Shown here piece by piece: positions 16,270 through 24,909 of a stretch of DNA of 64,000 bases. A program made the translations under genes and the position numbers. Location of the stretch: NCBI RefSeq assembly GCF_018612915.1, contig NZ_JAGGRL010000005.1, positions 102,007-166,006 on the forward strand, read 5' to 3'. This DNA comes from Stenotrophomonas sp. ISL-67. Its GTDB lineage: Bacteria; Pseudomonadota; Gammaproteobacteria; Xanthomonadales; Xanthomonadaceae. Within the stretch, counting starts at the first letter, position 1. Each line of letters opens with the position of its first letter. The notes under the pieces were generated by a model that searched no databases, had not been told where the DNA came from, and saw only the letters and a list, made by a program, of their open reading frames with translations.

Positions 16270-17442
16270 ATGGCACAAGTAATCAATACCAACGTGATGT
16301 CGCTGAATGCTCAGCGCAATCTGTCGACCAGCGGTTCCAGCCTGGCCACCACGATCCAGCGCCTGTCCTCGGGCTTGCGCATCAACAGCGCCAAGGACGA
16401 TGCCGCCGGCCTGGCGATCTCCGAGCGCTTCAGCACCCAGATCCGCGGGCTGGACGTGGCCGTGCGCAACGCCAACGACGGCATCTCGCTGGCCCAGACC
16501 GCCGAAGGCGCGATGGTCGAAATCGGCAACAACCTGCAGCGCATCCGTGAACTGTCGGTGCAGTCGGCCAACGCCACCAACTCCGACAGCGACCGCGAAG
16601 CGCTGAACGCCGAAGTGAAGCAGCTGACCTCGGAAATCGACCGCGTTTCGCGCCAGACCAACTTCAACGGCACCAAGCTGCTGGACGGTTCGTTCTCTGG
16701 TGCGCTGTTCCAGATCGGCGCCGATTCGGGCCAGACCATCGGCATCAACAGCATCGTCAATTCCAGCACCTCCGAACTGGGCAATGGCCTGTATGCCGCC
16801 AAGCAGACCTCGACCGCCGCCCCCATCACCGGCGCGGCGACCGTCGCCGGCACCGTCAGCGACATGGAAATCAACGGCATCGCCATTGATGCTGTGGACG
16901 TGGCCGTGGGCGACAAGGCTGCCGATGTCAGCAAGAAACTGGTCAACGCCATCAATGACAAGATGGACCAGAGCGGCGTTTACGCGTCGCTGACCGAGAG
17001 CGGCGAGCTGGAACTGACCTCGCTGAAGTCGGGCAAGGATTTCGAGTTCACCGCCGCCACCACCGATGCCACCGGGCTGGTCATGGCACTGGGCGATTTC
17101 GCCGATGCCGACGCGGACACCCGTGACACCGTCAGCGGCGTGGACATCTCCTCCGTCGCCGGTGCCCAGAAAGCCCTGTCGATCGTGGACGACGCGCTGA
17201 AAGCGGTGAACTCCTCGCGCGCCGACATGGGTGCGATCCAGAACCGCTTCACCTCCACCATCGCCAACCTGAACACCACCTCGGAAAACCTGTCGGCCTC
17301 GCGCAGCCGTATCCGCGACACCGACTACGCCAAGGAAACCGCCGAACTGACCCGCACGCAGATCCTGCAGCAGGCCGGTACCGCGATGCTGGCCCAGGCC
17401 AACCAGTCGCCGTCGAGCGTGATGAGCCTGCTGCAGGGCTGA
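16270..17442 (+). CDS. fliC: Flagellin, first of three paralogues
   Basis: 390 aa, the shortest of three tandem flagellins. The N-terminal D0/D1 ([20 protein letters not shown] ... [20 protein letters not shown]) and C-terminal D1/D0 ([20 protein letters not shown] ... [17 protein letters not shown]) are nearly identical to the other two. The central region (about residues 165-290) differs and is shorter. It is exported and polymerised under the FliD cap with the FliS chaperone. It has its own sigma-28 promoter and a GC-hairpin terminator. The upstream SD is ACAGGAATGA. Confidence 0.97.
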   Translation: MAQVINTNVMSLNAQRNLSTSGSSLATTIQRLSSGLRINSAKDDAAGLAISERFSTQIRGLDVAVRNANDGISLAQTAEGAMVEIGNNLQRIRELSVQSANATNSDSDREALNAEVKQLTSEIDRVSRQTNFNGTKLLDGSFSGALFQIGADSGQTIGINSIVNSSTSELGNGLYAAKQTSTAAPITGAATVAGTVSDMEINGIAIDAVDVAVGDKAADVSKKLVNAINDKMDQSGVYASLTESGELELTSLKSGKDFEFTAATTDATGLVMALGDFADADADTRDTVSGVDISSVAGAQKALSIVDDALKAVNSSRADMGAIQNRFTSTIANLNTTSENLSASRSRIRDTDYAKETAELTRTQILQQAGTAMLAQANQSPSSVMSLLQG

Positions 17443-17466
17443 TTCCTGCAAATGGTGCGTAACGAA

Positions 17467-17490
17467 AGACCCCGCCCGGCGGGGTTTTTT
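17467..17490 (+). terminator. Terminator of first flagellin gene
   Basis: CCCCGCC/GGCGGGG hairpin followed by six T residues. Almost base-for-base the same as the terminator after the second flagellin. Confidence 0.9.
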
Positions 17491-17544
17491 GTTGCCGGCC
17501 CGCCGTCAGCCGTTGACATCCGCGAAATATCCGCCATCCGGGCC

Positions 17545-17571
17545 TAAAGGTTCCCGCCGGGGTGTCGTTAA
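17545..17571 (+). promoter_or_regulatory. Sigma-28 promoter of the second flagellin gene
   Basis: TAAA (17545-17548), 15 bases starting GGTT, then GTCGTTAA (17564-17571). Same pattern as the third flagellin promoter. Confidence 0.85.
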
Positions 17572-17656
17572 TGATTTCAACCAGGGCACATCGCCCACTG
17601 CCTCCCCCGAGGCACCCCACCACACCCGCATTACCTTCATATCCAGGAGCACGGAA

Positions 17657-18883
17657 ATGGCACAAGTCATCAACACCAATGTGATGTCGCTCAACGCACA
17701 GCGCAATCTGTCGACCAGCGGTTCCAGCCTGGCCACCACCATCCAGCGCCTGTCCTCGGGCCTGCGCATCAACAGCGCCAAGGACGACGCCGCCGGCCTG
17801 GCCATCTCCGAGCGCTTCAGCACCCAGATCCGCGGGCTGGACGTGGCCGTGCGCAACGCCAACGACGGCATCTCGCTGGCCCAGACCGCCGAAGGCGCGA
17901 TGGTCGAAATCGGCAACAACCTGCAGCGTATCCGCGAACTGTCGGTGCAGTCGGCCAACGCCACCAACTCCGACAGCGACCGTGAAGCGCTGAACGCCGA
18001 AGTGAAGCAGCTGGTTTCGGAAATCGACCGCGTTTCCCGCCAGACCAACTTCAACGGCACCAAGCTGCTGGACGGTTCGTTCTCCGGCGCGCTGTTCCAG
18101 GTCGGCGCCGACTCGGGCCAGACCATCGGCATCAACAGCATCGTCGACGCCAGTGCCGGCGCGCTGGGCGGCGCCAAGTTCGACAAGGGCACCTTCTCGC
18201 TCGGCGCCGGCACGGTCAACAGCGACGTCACCATCAGCGGCATGGAAATCACCGGCGCTGACGGCACCACCCACACGCTGGCCGACATCAAGGTCAAGGC
18301 CGGTGCCGACATGGCCGCCACGGCGAAGGCCACCAACGCCGCCATCGCCGCCGCGATCAATGAAAAGATGGATCAGACCGGCGTGTTTGCCGAAACCGAT
18401 GACGCGGGTGCCATCAACCTGACCTCGGTGCAGAACAGCGTCAACGACAAGGGCGTGTTCAACGCGATCGATGTCGACTTCGGCACCCTGACGGGCACCG
18501 CCGTGGCCCTGCCGGCTGCGGCCTACGCTCCCAGCGATGACGCCGCCCAGGCCGCACTGAAGGTCAATTTCGCGTCGGACCTGGACATCTCCAAGGTCGC
18601 CGGCGCCCAGCAGGCCCTGTCGATCGTCGACAAGGCGCTGACCGCAGTGAACTCCTCGCGCGCCGACATGGGTGCCATCCAGAACCGCTTCACCTCCACC
18701 ATCGCCAACCTGGGCACCACCTCGGAAAACCTGTCGGCCTCGCGCAGCCGTATCCGCGACACCGACTACGCCAAGGAAACCGCCGAACTGACCCGCACGC
18801 AGATCCTGCAGCAGGCCGGTACCGCGATGCTGGCCCAGGCCAACCAGTCGCCGTCGAGCGTGATGAGCCTGCTGCAGGGCTGA
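17657..18883 (+). CDS. fliC: Flagellin, second of three paralogues
   Basis: 408 aa. Conserved D0/D1 ends identical or nearly so to its neighbours. The central domain (about residues 165-310) carries its own sequence with segments such as [20 protein letters not shown]. The ATG at 17657 begins [13 protein letters not shown] after CCAGGAGCACGG; longer upstream frames pass through the promoter and are rejected. It has an independent sigma-28 promoter and terminator, so dosage of each flagellin can be set separately. Confidence 0.97.
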   Translation: MAQVINTNVMSLNAQRNLSTSGSSLATTIQRLSSGLRINSAKDDAAGLAISERFSTQIRGLDVAVRNANDGISLAQTAEGAMVEIGNNLQRIRELSVQSANATNSDSDREALNAEVKQLVSEIDRVSRQTNFNGTKLLDGSFSGALFQVGADSGQTIGINSIVDASAGALGGAKFDKGTFSLGAGTVNSDVTISGMEITGADGTTHTLADIKVKAGADMAATAKATNAAIAAAINEKMDQTGVFAETDDAGAINLTSVQNSVNDKGVFNAIDVDFGTLTGTAVALPAAAYAPSDDAAQAALKVNFASDLDISKVAGAQQALSIVDKALTAVNSSRADMGAIQNRFTSTIANLGTTSENLSASRSRIRDTDYAKETAELTRTQILQQAGTAMLAQANQSPSSVMSLLQG

Positions 18884-18908
18884 TTCCTGCAAATGGTGCG
18901 TAACGAAA

Positions 18909-18932
18909 GACCCCGCCCCGGCGGGGTTTTTT
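18909..18932 (+). terminator. Terminator of second flagellin gene
   Basis: CCCCGCC/GGCGGGG hairpin (CCCCGCCCCGGCGGGG) and a T-tract. The 3' flank from the stop codon to this point matches that of the first flagellin gene apart from one base. Confidence 0.9.
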
Positions 18933-18935
18933 GTT

Positions 18936-19222
18936 CTGGGATCATGAACGCCTGACGGGCTTCGGCAGGTCTAAACGTCGGTTGAAACACGTTGATCGTT
19001 GTACACCCCGGTTTCGGGTGGTTGTGCCGCGCTGCGCGCGGTGTCCGGCCAACGTTATGCCCGCCGTCCTGGCGGGCACCCTTCGGGCCGTCGCTGCGCG
19101 ACGTTGAGAACGGCTCCTGCCGTTCTCTTCGGGGCTACGAATTGGTACGGGCCCATTGGGATCTGGATCAACCAACCGTGGGCGCCGGACACATTTGGTA
19201 GCGCCGGCCGTTGGCCGGCCCA
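18936..19222 (+). repeat. Composite intergenic repeat copy B, with 77-bp three-hairpin insert
   Basis: Begins with the conserved TCATGAACGCCTGACGG and TTCGGCAGGTCTAAACGTCGG, continues through CGCGCTGCGCGCGGTGTCCG, and ends with GGCCCATTGGGATCTGGATC and a terminal REP (about 19198-19222). Positions 19054-19130 are a 77-bp insert shared with the copy near 59654. No gene is credible; frames through it encode only repeat translation. It lies between the second flagellin terminator and the third flagellin promoter. Confidence 0.8.
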
Positions 19223-19280
19223 CGGAATGATCGATGCCAATGAAATCCCGGCACACCGGCACATTTCTGCCTCAATGGAT

Positions 19281-19307
19281 TAAAGGTTGTTGACATCGGG
19301 TCGTTAT
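19281..19307 (+). promoter_or_regulatory. Sigma-28 promoter of the third flagellin gene
   Basis: TAAA (19281-19284), 15 bases starting GGTT, then GTCGTTAT (19300-19307), 96 bases before the ATG. Confidence 0.85.
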
Positions 19308-19403
19308 TGACTTCAGCCACGGCAGATCCACATCGCTTGGCGCTCCCGCAAGCGGGAAACACTTCGACAACCCGGCGACATCATCGCCACCAGGAGCAAG
19401 AAA

Positions 19404-20633
19404 ATGGCACAAGTCATCAACACCAACGTGATGTCGCTGAACGCCCAGCGCAATCTGTCGACCAGCGGTTCCAGCCTGGCCACCACCATCCAGCGCCTGT
19501 CCTCGGGCCTGCGTATCAACAGCGCCAAGGACGACGCCGCCGGCCTGGCCATCTCCGAGCGCTTCAGCACCCAGATCCGCGGGCTGGACGTGGCCGTGCG
19601 CAACGCCAACGACGGCATCTCGCTGGCCCAGACCGCCGAAGGCGCGATGGTCGAAATCGGCAACAACCTGCAGCGTATCCGCGAACTGTCGGTGCAGTCG
19701 GCCAACGCCACCAACTCCGACAGCGACCGCGAAGCACTGAACGCCGAAGTGAAGCAGCTGACCTCGGAAATCGACCGCGTCTCGCGCCAGACCAACTTCA
19801 ACGGCACCAAGCTGCTGGACGGCTCGTTCTCCGGTGCGCTGTTCCAGGTCGGCGCCGATTCGGGCCAGACCATCGGCATCAACAGCATCGTCAATGCCAG
19901 CGCCAGCGCACTGGGCGGCGCCAAGTTCGACAGCAACTCCTTCATCGTCGGCGCAGCTGCCGCCGGTGCCAATGCCGACGTCAAGATCACCGGCATGGCC
20001 ATTACCGGTGCCGATGGCAAGTCCTATACCCTGGACGACATCAACGTGAAGGCCGGCGTCGACGAAACGGCCACCCAGAAGGCCACCGTCGCCGCCGTCA
20101 CCGCCGCGATCAACGCCAAGATGGACCAGACCGGCGTGTACGCCTCGGTCGACGGCGCCGCAGGCAAGATCAACCTGACCTCGGTGCAGAACAGCGTCGG
20201 CTCGGACGGCACGTTCAATGCCATCGACCTGACCGAAGGCACCTACACCGGTGGCGCCACCGTCCCGACCGGTTACGCCGCCACCACCGCCGCCAATGGC
20301 GCCCTGCTGGCCAGCCAGTTCGCCAGCGACCTGGACATCTCCTCGGTGGCCGGCGCCCAGCAGGCCCTGTCGATCGTGGACAAGGCGCTGACCTCGGTGA
20401 ACTCCTCGCGCGCCGACATGGGTGCGATCCAGAACCGCTTCACCTCCACCATCGCCAACCTGAACACCACCTCGGAAAACCTGTCGGCCTCGCGCAGCCG
20501 TATCCGCGACACCGACTACGCCAAGGAAACCGCCGAACTGACCCGCACGCAGATCCTGCAGCAGGCCGGTACCGCCATGCTGGCCCAGGCCAACCAGTCG
20601 CCGTCCAGCGTGATGAGCCTGCTGCAGGGCTGA
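19404..20633 (+). CDS. fliC: Flagellin, third of three paralogues
   Basis: 409 aa. Same conserved ends. The central region resembles the second copy ([30 protein letters not shown]) more than the first, suggesting the second and third are the most recent duplicate pair. Starts at the ATG after CCAGGAGCAAGAAA. It has its own sigma-28 promoter, separated from the upstream flagellin by a composite repeat, and its own terminator whose sequence differs from the other two. Confidence 0.97.
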   Translation: MAQVINTNVMSLNAQRNLSTSGSSLATTIQRLSSGLRINSAKDDAAGLAISERFSTQIRGLDVAVRNANDGISLAQTAEGAMVEIGNNLQRIRELSVQSANATNSDSDREALNAEVKQLTSEIDRVSRQTNFNGTKLLDGSFSGALFQVGADSGQTIGINSIVNASASALGGAKFDSNSFIVGAAAAGANADVKITGMAITGADGKSYTLDDINVKAGVDETATQKATVAAVTAAINAKMDQTGVYASVDGAAGKINLTSVQNSVGSDGTFNAIDLTEGTYTGGATVPTGYAATTAANGALLASQFASDLDISSVAGAQQALSIVDKALTSVNSSRADMGAIQNRFTSTIANLNTTSENLSASRSRIRDTDYAKETAELTRTQILQQAGTAMLAQANQSPSSVMSLLQG

Positions 20634-20659
20634 TTCCTCTCGCTGGCGCGTGACACTGA

Positions 20660-20683
20660 AAACCCCGCTTCGGCGGGGTTTTC
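20660..20683 (+). terminator. Terminator of third flagellin gene
   Basis: AACCCCGC-TTC-GGCGGGGTT-like hairpin followed by TTTCT. Similar in function to, but distinct in sequence from, the two upstream flagellin terminators. Confidence 0.85.
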
Positions 20684-20689
20684 TCTGTT

Positions 20690-20915
20690 GTTCCTTTCGG
20701 GGTCATGAATGCCTGAACGGCGGCTTCGGCAGGTCTAAACGTCGGTAGAAGTACGGTGATCGTTGAGACACAGGTTTCGGACACTTGCGCCGCGCTGCGC
20801 GCGGTGTCCGGCCAACGGCCGGGGCTACGAATTGGTACGGGCCCATTGGGATCTGGATCAATCAACCATGGGCGCCGGACACATTCGGTAGCGCCGGCCG
20901 TTGGCCGGCCCACGC
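20690..20915 (+). repeat. Composite intergenic repeat copy C
   Basis: Starts near GGGGTCATGAATGCCTGAAC, contains GCGCTGCGCGCGGTGTCCGG with the CCAACGGCCGGGGCTACGAA core, then GGGCCCATTGGGATCTGGAT, and ends in a REP at about 20887-20912. It lacks the 77-bp insert of copy B. It ends about 20 bases before the fliD sigma-54 promoter. No gene is seen in the 442 bases between the third flagellin gene and fliD. Confidence 0.82.
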
Positions 20916-20933
20916 ATCGAATGACCCCACGCG

Positions 20934-20949
20934 CGGCACGGTACTTGCA
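20934..20949 (+). promoter_or_regulatory. Sigma-54 promoter of fliD
   Basis: CGGCAC (20934-20939), GGTAC, TTGCA (20945-20949). One base from consensus at the first position. Confidence 0.87.
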
Positions 20950-21075
20950 TTGGCCTTGGGCATCGCCGCGCGCACCTTTTGGTGACTGCGGCTCAAGCCT
21001 CCCCGTTCCGGGCCGATATCACCTGCAGGAAGCGCAGGCGGTTGCGTGCCCACTTTTCAAGACAGGACTGCAGAC

Positions 21076-22434
21076 ATGGCGATTGGTTCCATTGGTACCG
21101 GCCTCGATATTCCCACCCTGGTGGCCCAGCTGGTCGCCAAGGAGCGCGAACCGCAGGAAAACCAGATCAACGCAGCCGGCACCGCCGCCAGTGCCAAATT
21201 GTCGGCGCTGGCCACCCTGACCAGCGGCATGACCAACCTGCAGACCACGCTGGCCAGCCTGATCAAGAGCGCCGACAAGCCGGCGTTCAAGACCAGCACC
21301 ATCACCGATTCCAACTTCACCGCCAGCATCGATACCAGCGAGGGCGCGCCCTCTGCGTCCGCCGGCACCCACCAGGTCGAAGTCAAATCGCTGGCACAGG
21401 GCCAGAAACTCAGCTCCGGTGCGTTCGGCAAGGATGACGTGGTCGGCGACGGCAAGCTGACCATCGCCTATGGCGACAAGACCCTGGAAGTGACGGTCAA
21501 CGCCGACAGCAAGCTCAGCGACATCGCCGCCGCCATCAACAAGGCGGCCGGCGGCAAAGTCGTCACCGCCAGCGTCATCACCGCCGACGATGGCCAGCAC
21601 CTCGTGCTCAGCGCTGTCGACACCGGCCTGGCCGGCGCGGTCACGATCACCGCCTCGGGCGGCAATGGCGGCCTGGATGCCCTGACCTACGACGGTACCG
21701 CCGGCTCGGGCATGACCCAGATGGTCGAGCCCAAGGACGCCGTGGTGGTGGTCGACGGTTTCACCCGCACCTCCAGCTCCAACACGATCAGCGACATCGT
21801 CCCGGGCGTGAACCTGACCCTGACCAAGGCCGGGACCGAGGCGGGCAAGACCCAGACCCTGACCATCACCCGCGACAACACCACCGTCAAAACCGACATG
21901 GCCGCGTTCGTCGCCGCCTACAACGCGATGAACGGCGCGCTGAAGTCCGCCAGCGCCTACAACGCCACCAGCAAGACCTCCGCCGCGTTGACCGGCGACG
22001 CCATGGTGCGTGGCCTGCAGCAGCAGCTGCGCAGCCAGTTCAGCAGCAACATCAACGGCCTCAAGGACATGGGGGTGACCATGGCCGCCGACGGCAGCCT
22101 GACCCTGGACAGCGGCAAGATGGAAACCGCCATTGGCAAGGATCCCGACGCCGTGGCCCGCCTGTTCGGCAAGGAGGGCGCCATCGGCAAGCCGATGGAC
22201 ACGCTGATCAAGAGCAACCTGGACAAGGAAACCGGCACCCTCACCCAGCGCACCAATTCGCTGAACAAGCAGATCAAGGACCTGGAAAGCCGCCTGGACG
22301 CGCTCGATGCGCGCATGGAAAAGGTCTCCGACCGCTACACCAAACAGTTCACGGCCATGGAAACCCTGGTGACCCAGATGCAGACCACCAGCGACGGCCT
22401 GACCCAGGCGCTGGCCAAGAAGTCCAGCAGCTGA
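21076..22434 (+). CDS. fliD: FliD, filament cap
   Basis: 452 aa. FliD forms the distal cap that folds incoming flagellin. The N-terminus MAIGSIGTGLDIPTLVAQLV and the C-terminal coiled coil (LNKQIKDLESRLDALDARME ... YTKQFTAMETLVTQMQTTSD) are diagnostic. The ATG at 21076 is preferred to a GTG at 21046 because the conserved export signal starts there. Expressed from a sigma-54 promoter, unlike the sigma-28-driven flagellins next door, so the cap can be made before filament protein. Confidence 0.95.
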   Translation: MAIGSIGTGLDIPTLVAQLVAKEREPQENQINAAGTAASAKLSALATLTSGMTNLQTTLASLIKSADKPAFKTSTITDSNFTASIDTSEGAPSASAGTHQVEVKSLAQGQKLSSGAFGKDDVVGDGKLTIAYGDKTLEVTVNADSKLSDIAAAINKAAGGKVVTASVITADDGQHLVLSAVDTGLAGAVTITASGGNGGLDALTYDGTAGSGMTQMVEPKDAVVVVDGFTRTSSSNTISDIVPGVNLTLTKAGTEAGKTQTLTITRDNTTVKTDMAAFVAAYNAMNGALKSASAYNATSKTSAALTGDAMVRGLQQQLRSQFSSNINGLKDMGVTMAADGSLTLDSGKMETAIGKDPDAVARLFGKEGAIGKPMDTLIKSNLDKETGTLTQRTNSLNKQIKDLESRLDALDARMEKVSDRYTKQFTAMETLVTQMQTTSDGLTQALAKKSSS

Positions 22435-22452
22435 GCCATCGCGCCACAACGC

Positions 22453-22480
22453 TCAAGTTTCCGCACTGCACCGCCGATAT
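22453..22480 (+). promoter_or_regulatory. Candidate sigma-28 promoter of fliS
   Basis: TCAA (22453-22456), 16 bases beginning GTTT, then GCCGATAT (22473-22480). Elements are good but the spacer is one base longer than the usual 15. Confidence 0.6.
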
Positions 22481-22536
22481 TCATGGCAGCACCCACCACC
22501 TGATGTCTGGCGTGGGGCCCAGAGGAGAGATTTCGA

Positions 22537-22953
22537 ATGTACGGTTCCAGCCGTCAGTACGCAGAACAGTACCGCAAGGTCGGCGTTTCCAGTGCCGTCA
22601 ACGATGCCGACCCGCATAAGCTGGTCGCCATGCTGCTGACCGGCGCCTGCGAGCGCATCCGCCTGGCCGAAGCCTGCCTGGAGCGCAACGACCAGGCCCG
22701 CAAGGGCAAGGCGATCGGCGAGGCCTGCGCCATCGTTGGCCACCTCAACGGCTCGCTCGACCACGAAGCAGGCGGCGACATCGCCGGCAACCTGTCGGCC
22801 CTGTACGACTACGTCATGCAGCGCCTGACTGATGCCAACCTGCACAACGATGGTGCTGCCCTGCAGGAAGCCCTGCAGTTGCTGACCGAGATCGATGCGG
22901 CGTGGAATGCCATTCCCCACGACCAGCGCCAGCCCGCCGTGGCGGGCGCCTGA
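22537..22953 (+). CDS. fliS: FliS, flagellin export chaperone
   Basis: 138 aa, normal length. FliS binds the C-terminal D0 of flagellin in the cytosol and prevents premature polymerisation. The N-terminus YGSSRQYAEQYRKVGVSSAV and the helix DPHKLVAMLLTGACERIRLA are family hallmarks. It has an upstream SD (AGAGGAGA). Its stop overlaps the next start by one base. Confidence 0.95.
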   Translation: MYGSSRQYAEQYRKVGVSSAVNDADPHKLVAMLLTGACERIRLAEACLERNDQARKGKAIGEACAIVGHLNGSLDHEAGGDIAGNLSALYDYVMQRLTDANLHNDGAALQEALQLLTEIDAAWNAIPHDQRQPAVAGA

Positions 22954-23267
22954 TGCACGCCGCGCTCGCCACCGACGTACTGCAGCCCCTGCACGACGCG
23001 CTGGACGAGTTGTCGCGCGCCGTGGACGGTGAAGACCACGACCTTACCCAGCGCCTGATGGACGCCTACGACCAGCAGGTCCGGGCCTACCTGGACGAAC
23101 ACGATGCCCGCATTGACGCCGGTTCGCTGCGTGGCCTGATCGCCCGCCAGCAGCAGGTCAGCATCCGCATGGCCGCCCGCCGTGATGAAGCGGCCACCCA
23201 CATCACGGCCGACCGACGCGCCGTTCGCGCGTCCCTCGCCTACCTCCGGGCAGAATCCCTGACATGA
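22953..23267 (+). CDS. Small helical protein in the fliT position
   Basis: 104 aa. Predicted nearly all helical and rich in Asp, Arg, Gln and Ala (LDELSRAVDGEDHDLTQRLM, ARQQQVSIRMAARRDE). Its place directly after fliS, with a one-base stop/start overlap, is where FliT, the FliD chaperone, normally sits. Size and composition also fit, but I see no motif that proves FliT identity. The ATG at 22953 is chosen because an earlier GTG (22902) is inside fliS. It overlaps the PilZ-like gene by four bases. Confidence 0.7.
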   Translation: MHAALATDVLQPLHDALDELSRAVDGEDHDLTQRLMDAYDQQVRAYLDEHDARIDAGSLRGLIARQQQVSIRMAARRDEAATHITADRRAVRASLAYLRAESLT

Positions 23268-23845
23268 GCGACCTTCGCCCCAGCGACATCCATCATCCGG
23301 CTGAAAGCGAGCTGTTCGATGAAACGCTGAGCTGCGACGTCGCCCTGCCCGCCGAATTCCGCCTGGGCAGCAGCGCCATCCGCCCGGGCAGCGCCGAAAC
23401 CCTGCTGCGCGGCGTTGCCCTGGTCGAAGATGCCAGGGGTGACGACGGCCACGACGACCGTGGCGAGTCCAATACCCAGTTGCAGCGCCTGGAAGCCAAG
23501 CTGGACCTGACCATGGTGCTGCTCGGCCGCCTGGTCCGGCAGAGCGCCCAGGACCTGGACCTGCGTCCGCTGCGCTGGTCGCGCCGGGGCATCCGCCTTG
23601 AACTGGGTGCCCGCACCGGTGCGCCAGCCGGCAGCCTCGGCGTGATCCGCCTGCAGCCCTGCGACTGGCTGCCCGACCACATCGACCTGCCCGTGGCCGT
23701 ACTGGCCGAAGCCGCCACCGGGTCCGGCTCCTGCTTCCTGTGGCTGCGTTTCGAGCCGATGAGCGACGCGCTGGAAATGGCGCTGGAACGGCATCTTTTC
23801 CGGTTGCATCGGCGGCAGGTGGCCGATGCGCGGCGCGGCCGGTAG
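23264..23845 (+). CDS. Atypical PilZ-domain protein
   Basis: 193 aa. The central and C-terminal part resembles a PilZ beta-barrel. The segment RPLRWSRRGIRLELG occupies the place of the (D/N)xSxxG motif, keeping SxxG but with the Asp/Asn replaced. I cannot find the upstream RxxxR c-di-GMP-binding arginines. A helix at about residues 65-95 (LQRLEAKLDLTMVLLGRLVR) looks heptad-like, as in the tetrameric non-canonical PilZ proteins described in Xanthomonas. It is coupled to the previous gene by ATGA. Last gene of the fliD-fliS cluster. It probably has a flagellar role not requiring direct c-di-GMP binding (inference). Confidence 0.7.
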   Translation: MSDLRPSDIHHPAESELFDETLSCDVALPAEFRLGSSAIRPGSAETLLRGVALVEDARGDDGHDDRGESNTQLQRLEAKLDLTMVLLGRLVRQSAQDLDLRPLRWSRRGIRLELGARTGAPAGSLGVIRLQPCDWLPDHIDLPVAVLAEAATGSGSCFLWLRFEPMSDALEMALERHLFRLHRRQVADARRGR

Positions 23846-23882
23846 GCACGGTTGGTCGGCGGCCTGGAATGGCACCAAACGC

Positions 23883-23908
23883 CGGTCCGGCCAACGGCCG
23901 GGGCTACC
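23883..23908. repeat. SMAG/REP palindrome
   Basis: GGTCCGGCCAACGGCCGGGG followed by CTACC, between the PilZ-like gene and the LuxR-type regulator. Confidence 0.75.
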
Positions 23909-23938
23909 CGCGCTTGGCTAGCGCCGCGCGCTACGTTA

Positions 23939-23962
23939 ATGTGAAGACCTCCCTGCCTTCAC
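23939..23962. promoter_or_regulatory. Inverted repeat before the LuxR-type regulator
   Basis: TGTGAAG...CTTCACA: seven-base arms separated by ten bases, ending 13 bases before the GTG start. It could be an operator for autoregulation. The interpretation is tentative. Confidence 0.4.
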
Positions 23963-23975
23963 ATCGCCCCTGCCC

Positions 23976-24608
23976 GTGCGCGTTCTCATTGTCGACGATC
24001 ACACCCTGGTCCGCGCCGGCCTGAGTCGCCTGCTCCAGGGCTTTGCCGACGTGGAGGTGGCCGCAGAGGCCAGCAATGCTGAACAGGCGCTGCAGATGGC
24101 CCTGCTGCATTCGCCCGATGTGATCCTGATGGACCTTTCCCTGCCTGGCCGTACCGGGCTGGAAGCGCTGAGCGACATCCTGGTCCGCGCGCCGGGCACC
24201 CGCGTCGTGATGATGACCATGCACGACGATGCGGTGCACGTGCGCGACGCCCTGGACCGTGGCGCGGTCGGCTTCGTGGTCAAGGATGCCGCCCCGCAGG
24301 AACTGGACCTGGCCCTGCGCGCCGCGCACGCCGGCCAGGTATTCCTGAGCCCGCAGATCTCGGCCAAGATGCTCGCCCCCATGCTGGGCCGGGAAAAGCC
24401 GGTCGGCGTCGCCGCCCTGTCGCCGCGCCAGCGCGAGATCCTGCGCCAGATCGGCAAGGGCGAAAGCAACAAGGAAATCGCTGCCGACCTCGGCATCAGC
24501 GTAAAAACGGTGGAGACCCACCGCGCCCGGATGATGGAATCGCTCGGCTGCCGCCGCGCCAACGACCTGCTGCTGCTCGCCGCCCGCCACCAGCACGAAC
24601 TCGAATAG
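23976..24608 (+). CDS. NarL/FixJ-type response regulator
   Basis: 210 aa. Receiver domain (about residues 1-118) with Asp7/Asp8, phospho-acceptor Asp53 in ILMDLSLPG and Lys in FVVKDAAP. C-terminal LuxR-type helix-turn-helix (about 145-205: LSPRQREILRQIGKGESNKE, SVKTVETHRARMMESLG). It starts at GTG 23976, giving MRVLIVDDH. A DNA-binding regulator placed just before rpoN and fleQ is likely to tune flagellar expression, but no kinase is adjacent. A REP-like hairpin overlaps its stop and may help end transcription. Confidence 0.88.
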   Translation: MRVLIVDDHTLVRAGLSRLLQGFADVEVAAEASNAEQALQMALLHSPDVILMDLSLPGRTGLEALSDILVRAPGTRVVMMTMHDDAVHVRDALDRGAVGFVVKDAAPQELDLALRAAHAGQVFLSPQISAKMLAPMLGREKPVGVAALSPRQREILRQIGKGESNKEIAADLGISVKTVETHRARMMESLGCRRANDLLLLAARHQHELE

Positions 24609-24909
24609 AGCGGGGCCCTGCCCCGCTGCAGGCTTTCGCTCAGGTAATGTGTCAGCTCCCCGACACTTCCTGAGCCCGCCGGCCACAACCGTCGACTTTT
24701 TGAATCACGCACAGCCGGCCCGGCCACGAAAACACGGGGCTTCAGCGACTCCCAGCGTCAAATAATCGGAATACTGTCGGGAATCTCCCCACATGGTGTC
24801 GGGAACCTGACGACCCCACTAGGGAACCCCCTGATTTCCCCGACCAGGGATCAGAAGCAAGATGTGTTCCATAACGCACCGGGGAGTCGGTGCGACGGGG
24901 ATACACCGC
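24609..24909. other. Intergenic region upstream of rpoN
   Basis: 301 bases without a gene. It starts with a strong hairpin (AGCGGGGC...GCCCCGCT, 24608-24628) of the REP class. Further on, GTCGGGAA occurs twice (24776-24783 and 24798-24805), 22 bases apart, on one DNA face. Beyond that I see no recognised promoter. The longer rpoN frame opening at 24862 is not conserved in character. Confidence 0.55.

Noticed and set aside
19307..20653. 448-codon open frame overlapping the third flagellin
   Set aside because: Arg/Gln/Pro-rich translation in another frame of an unmistakable flagellin gene.
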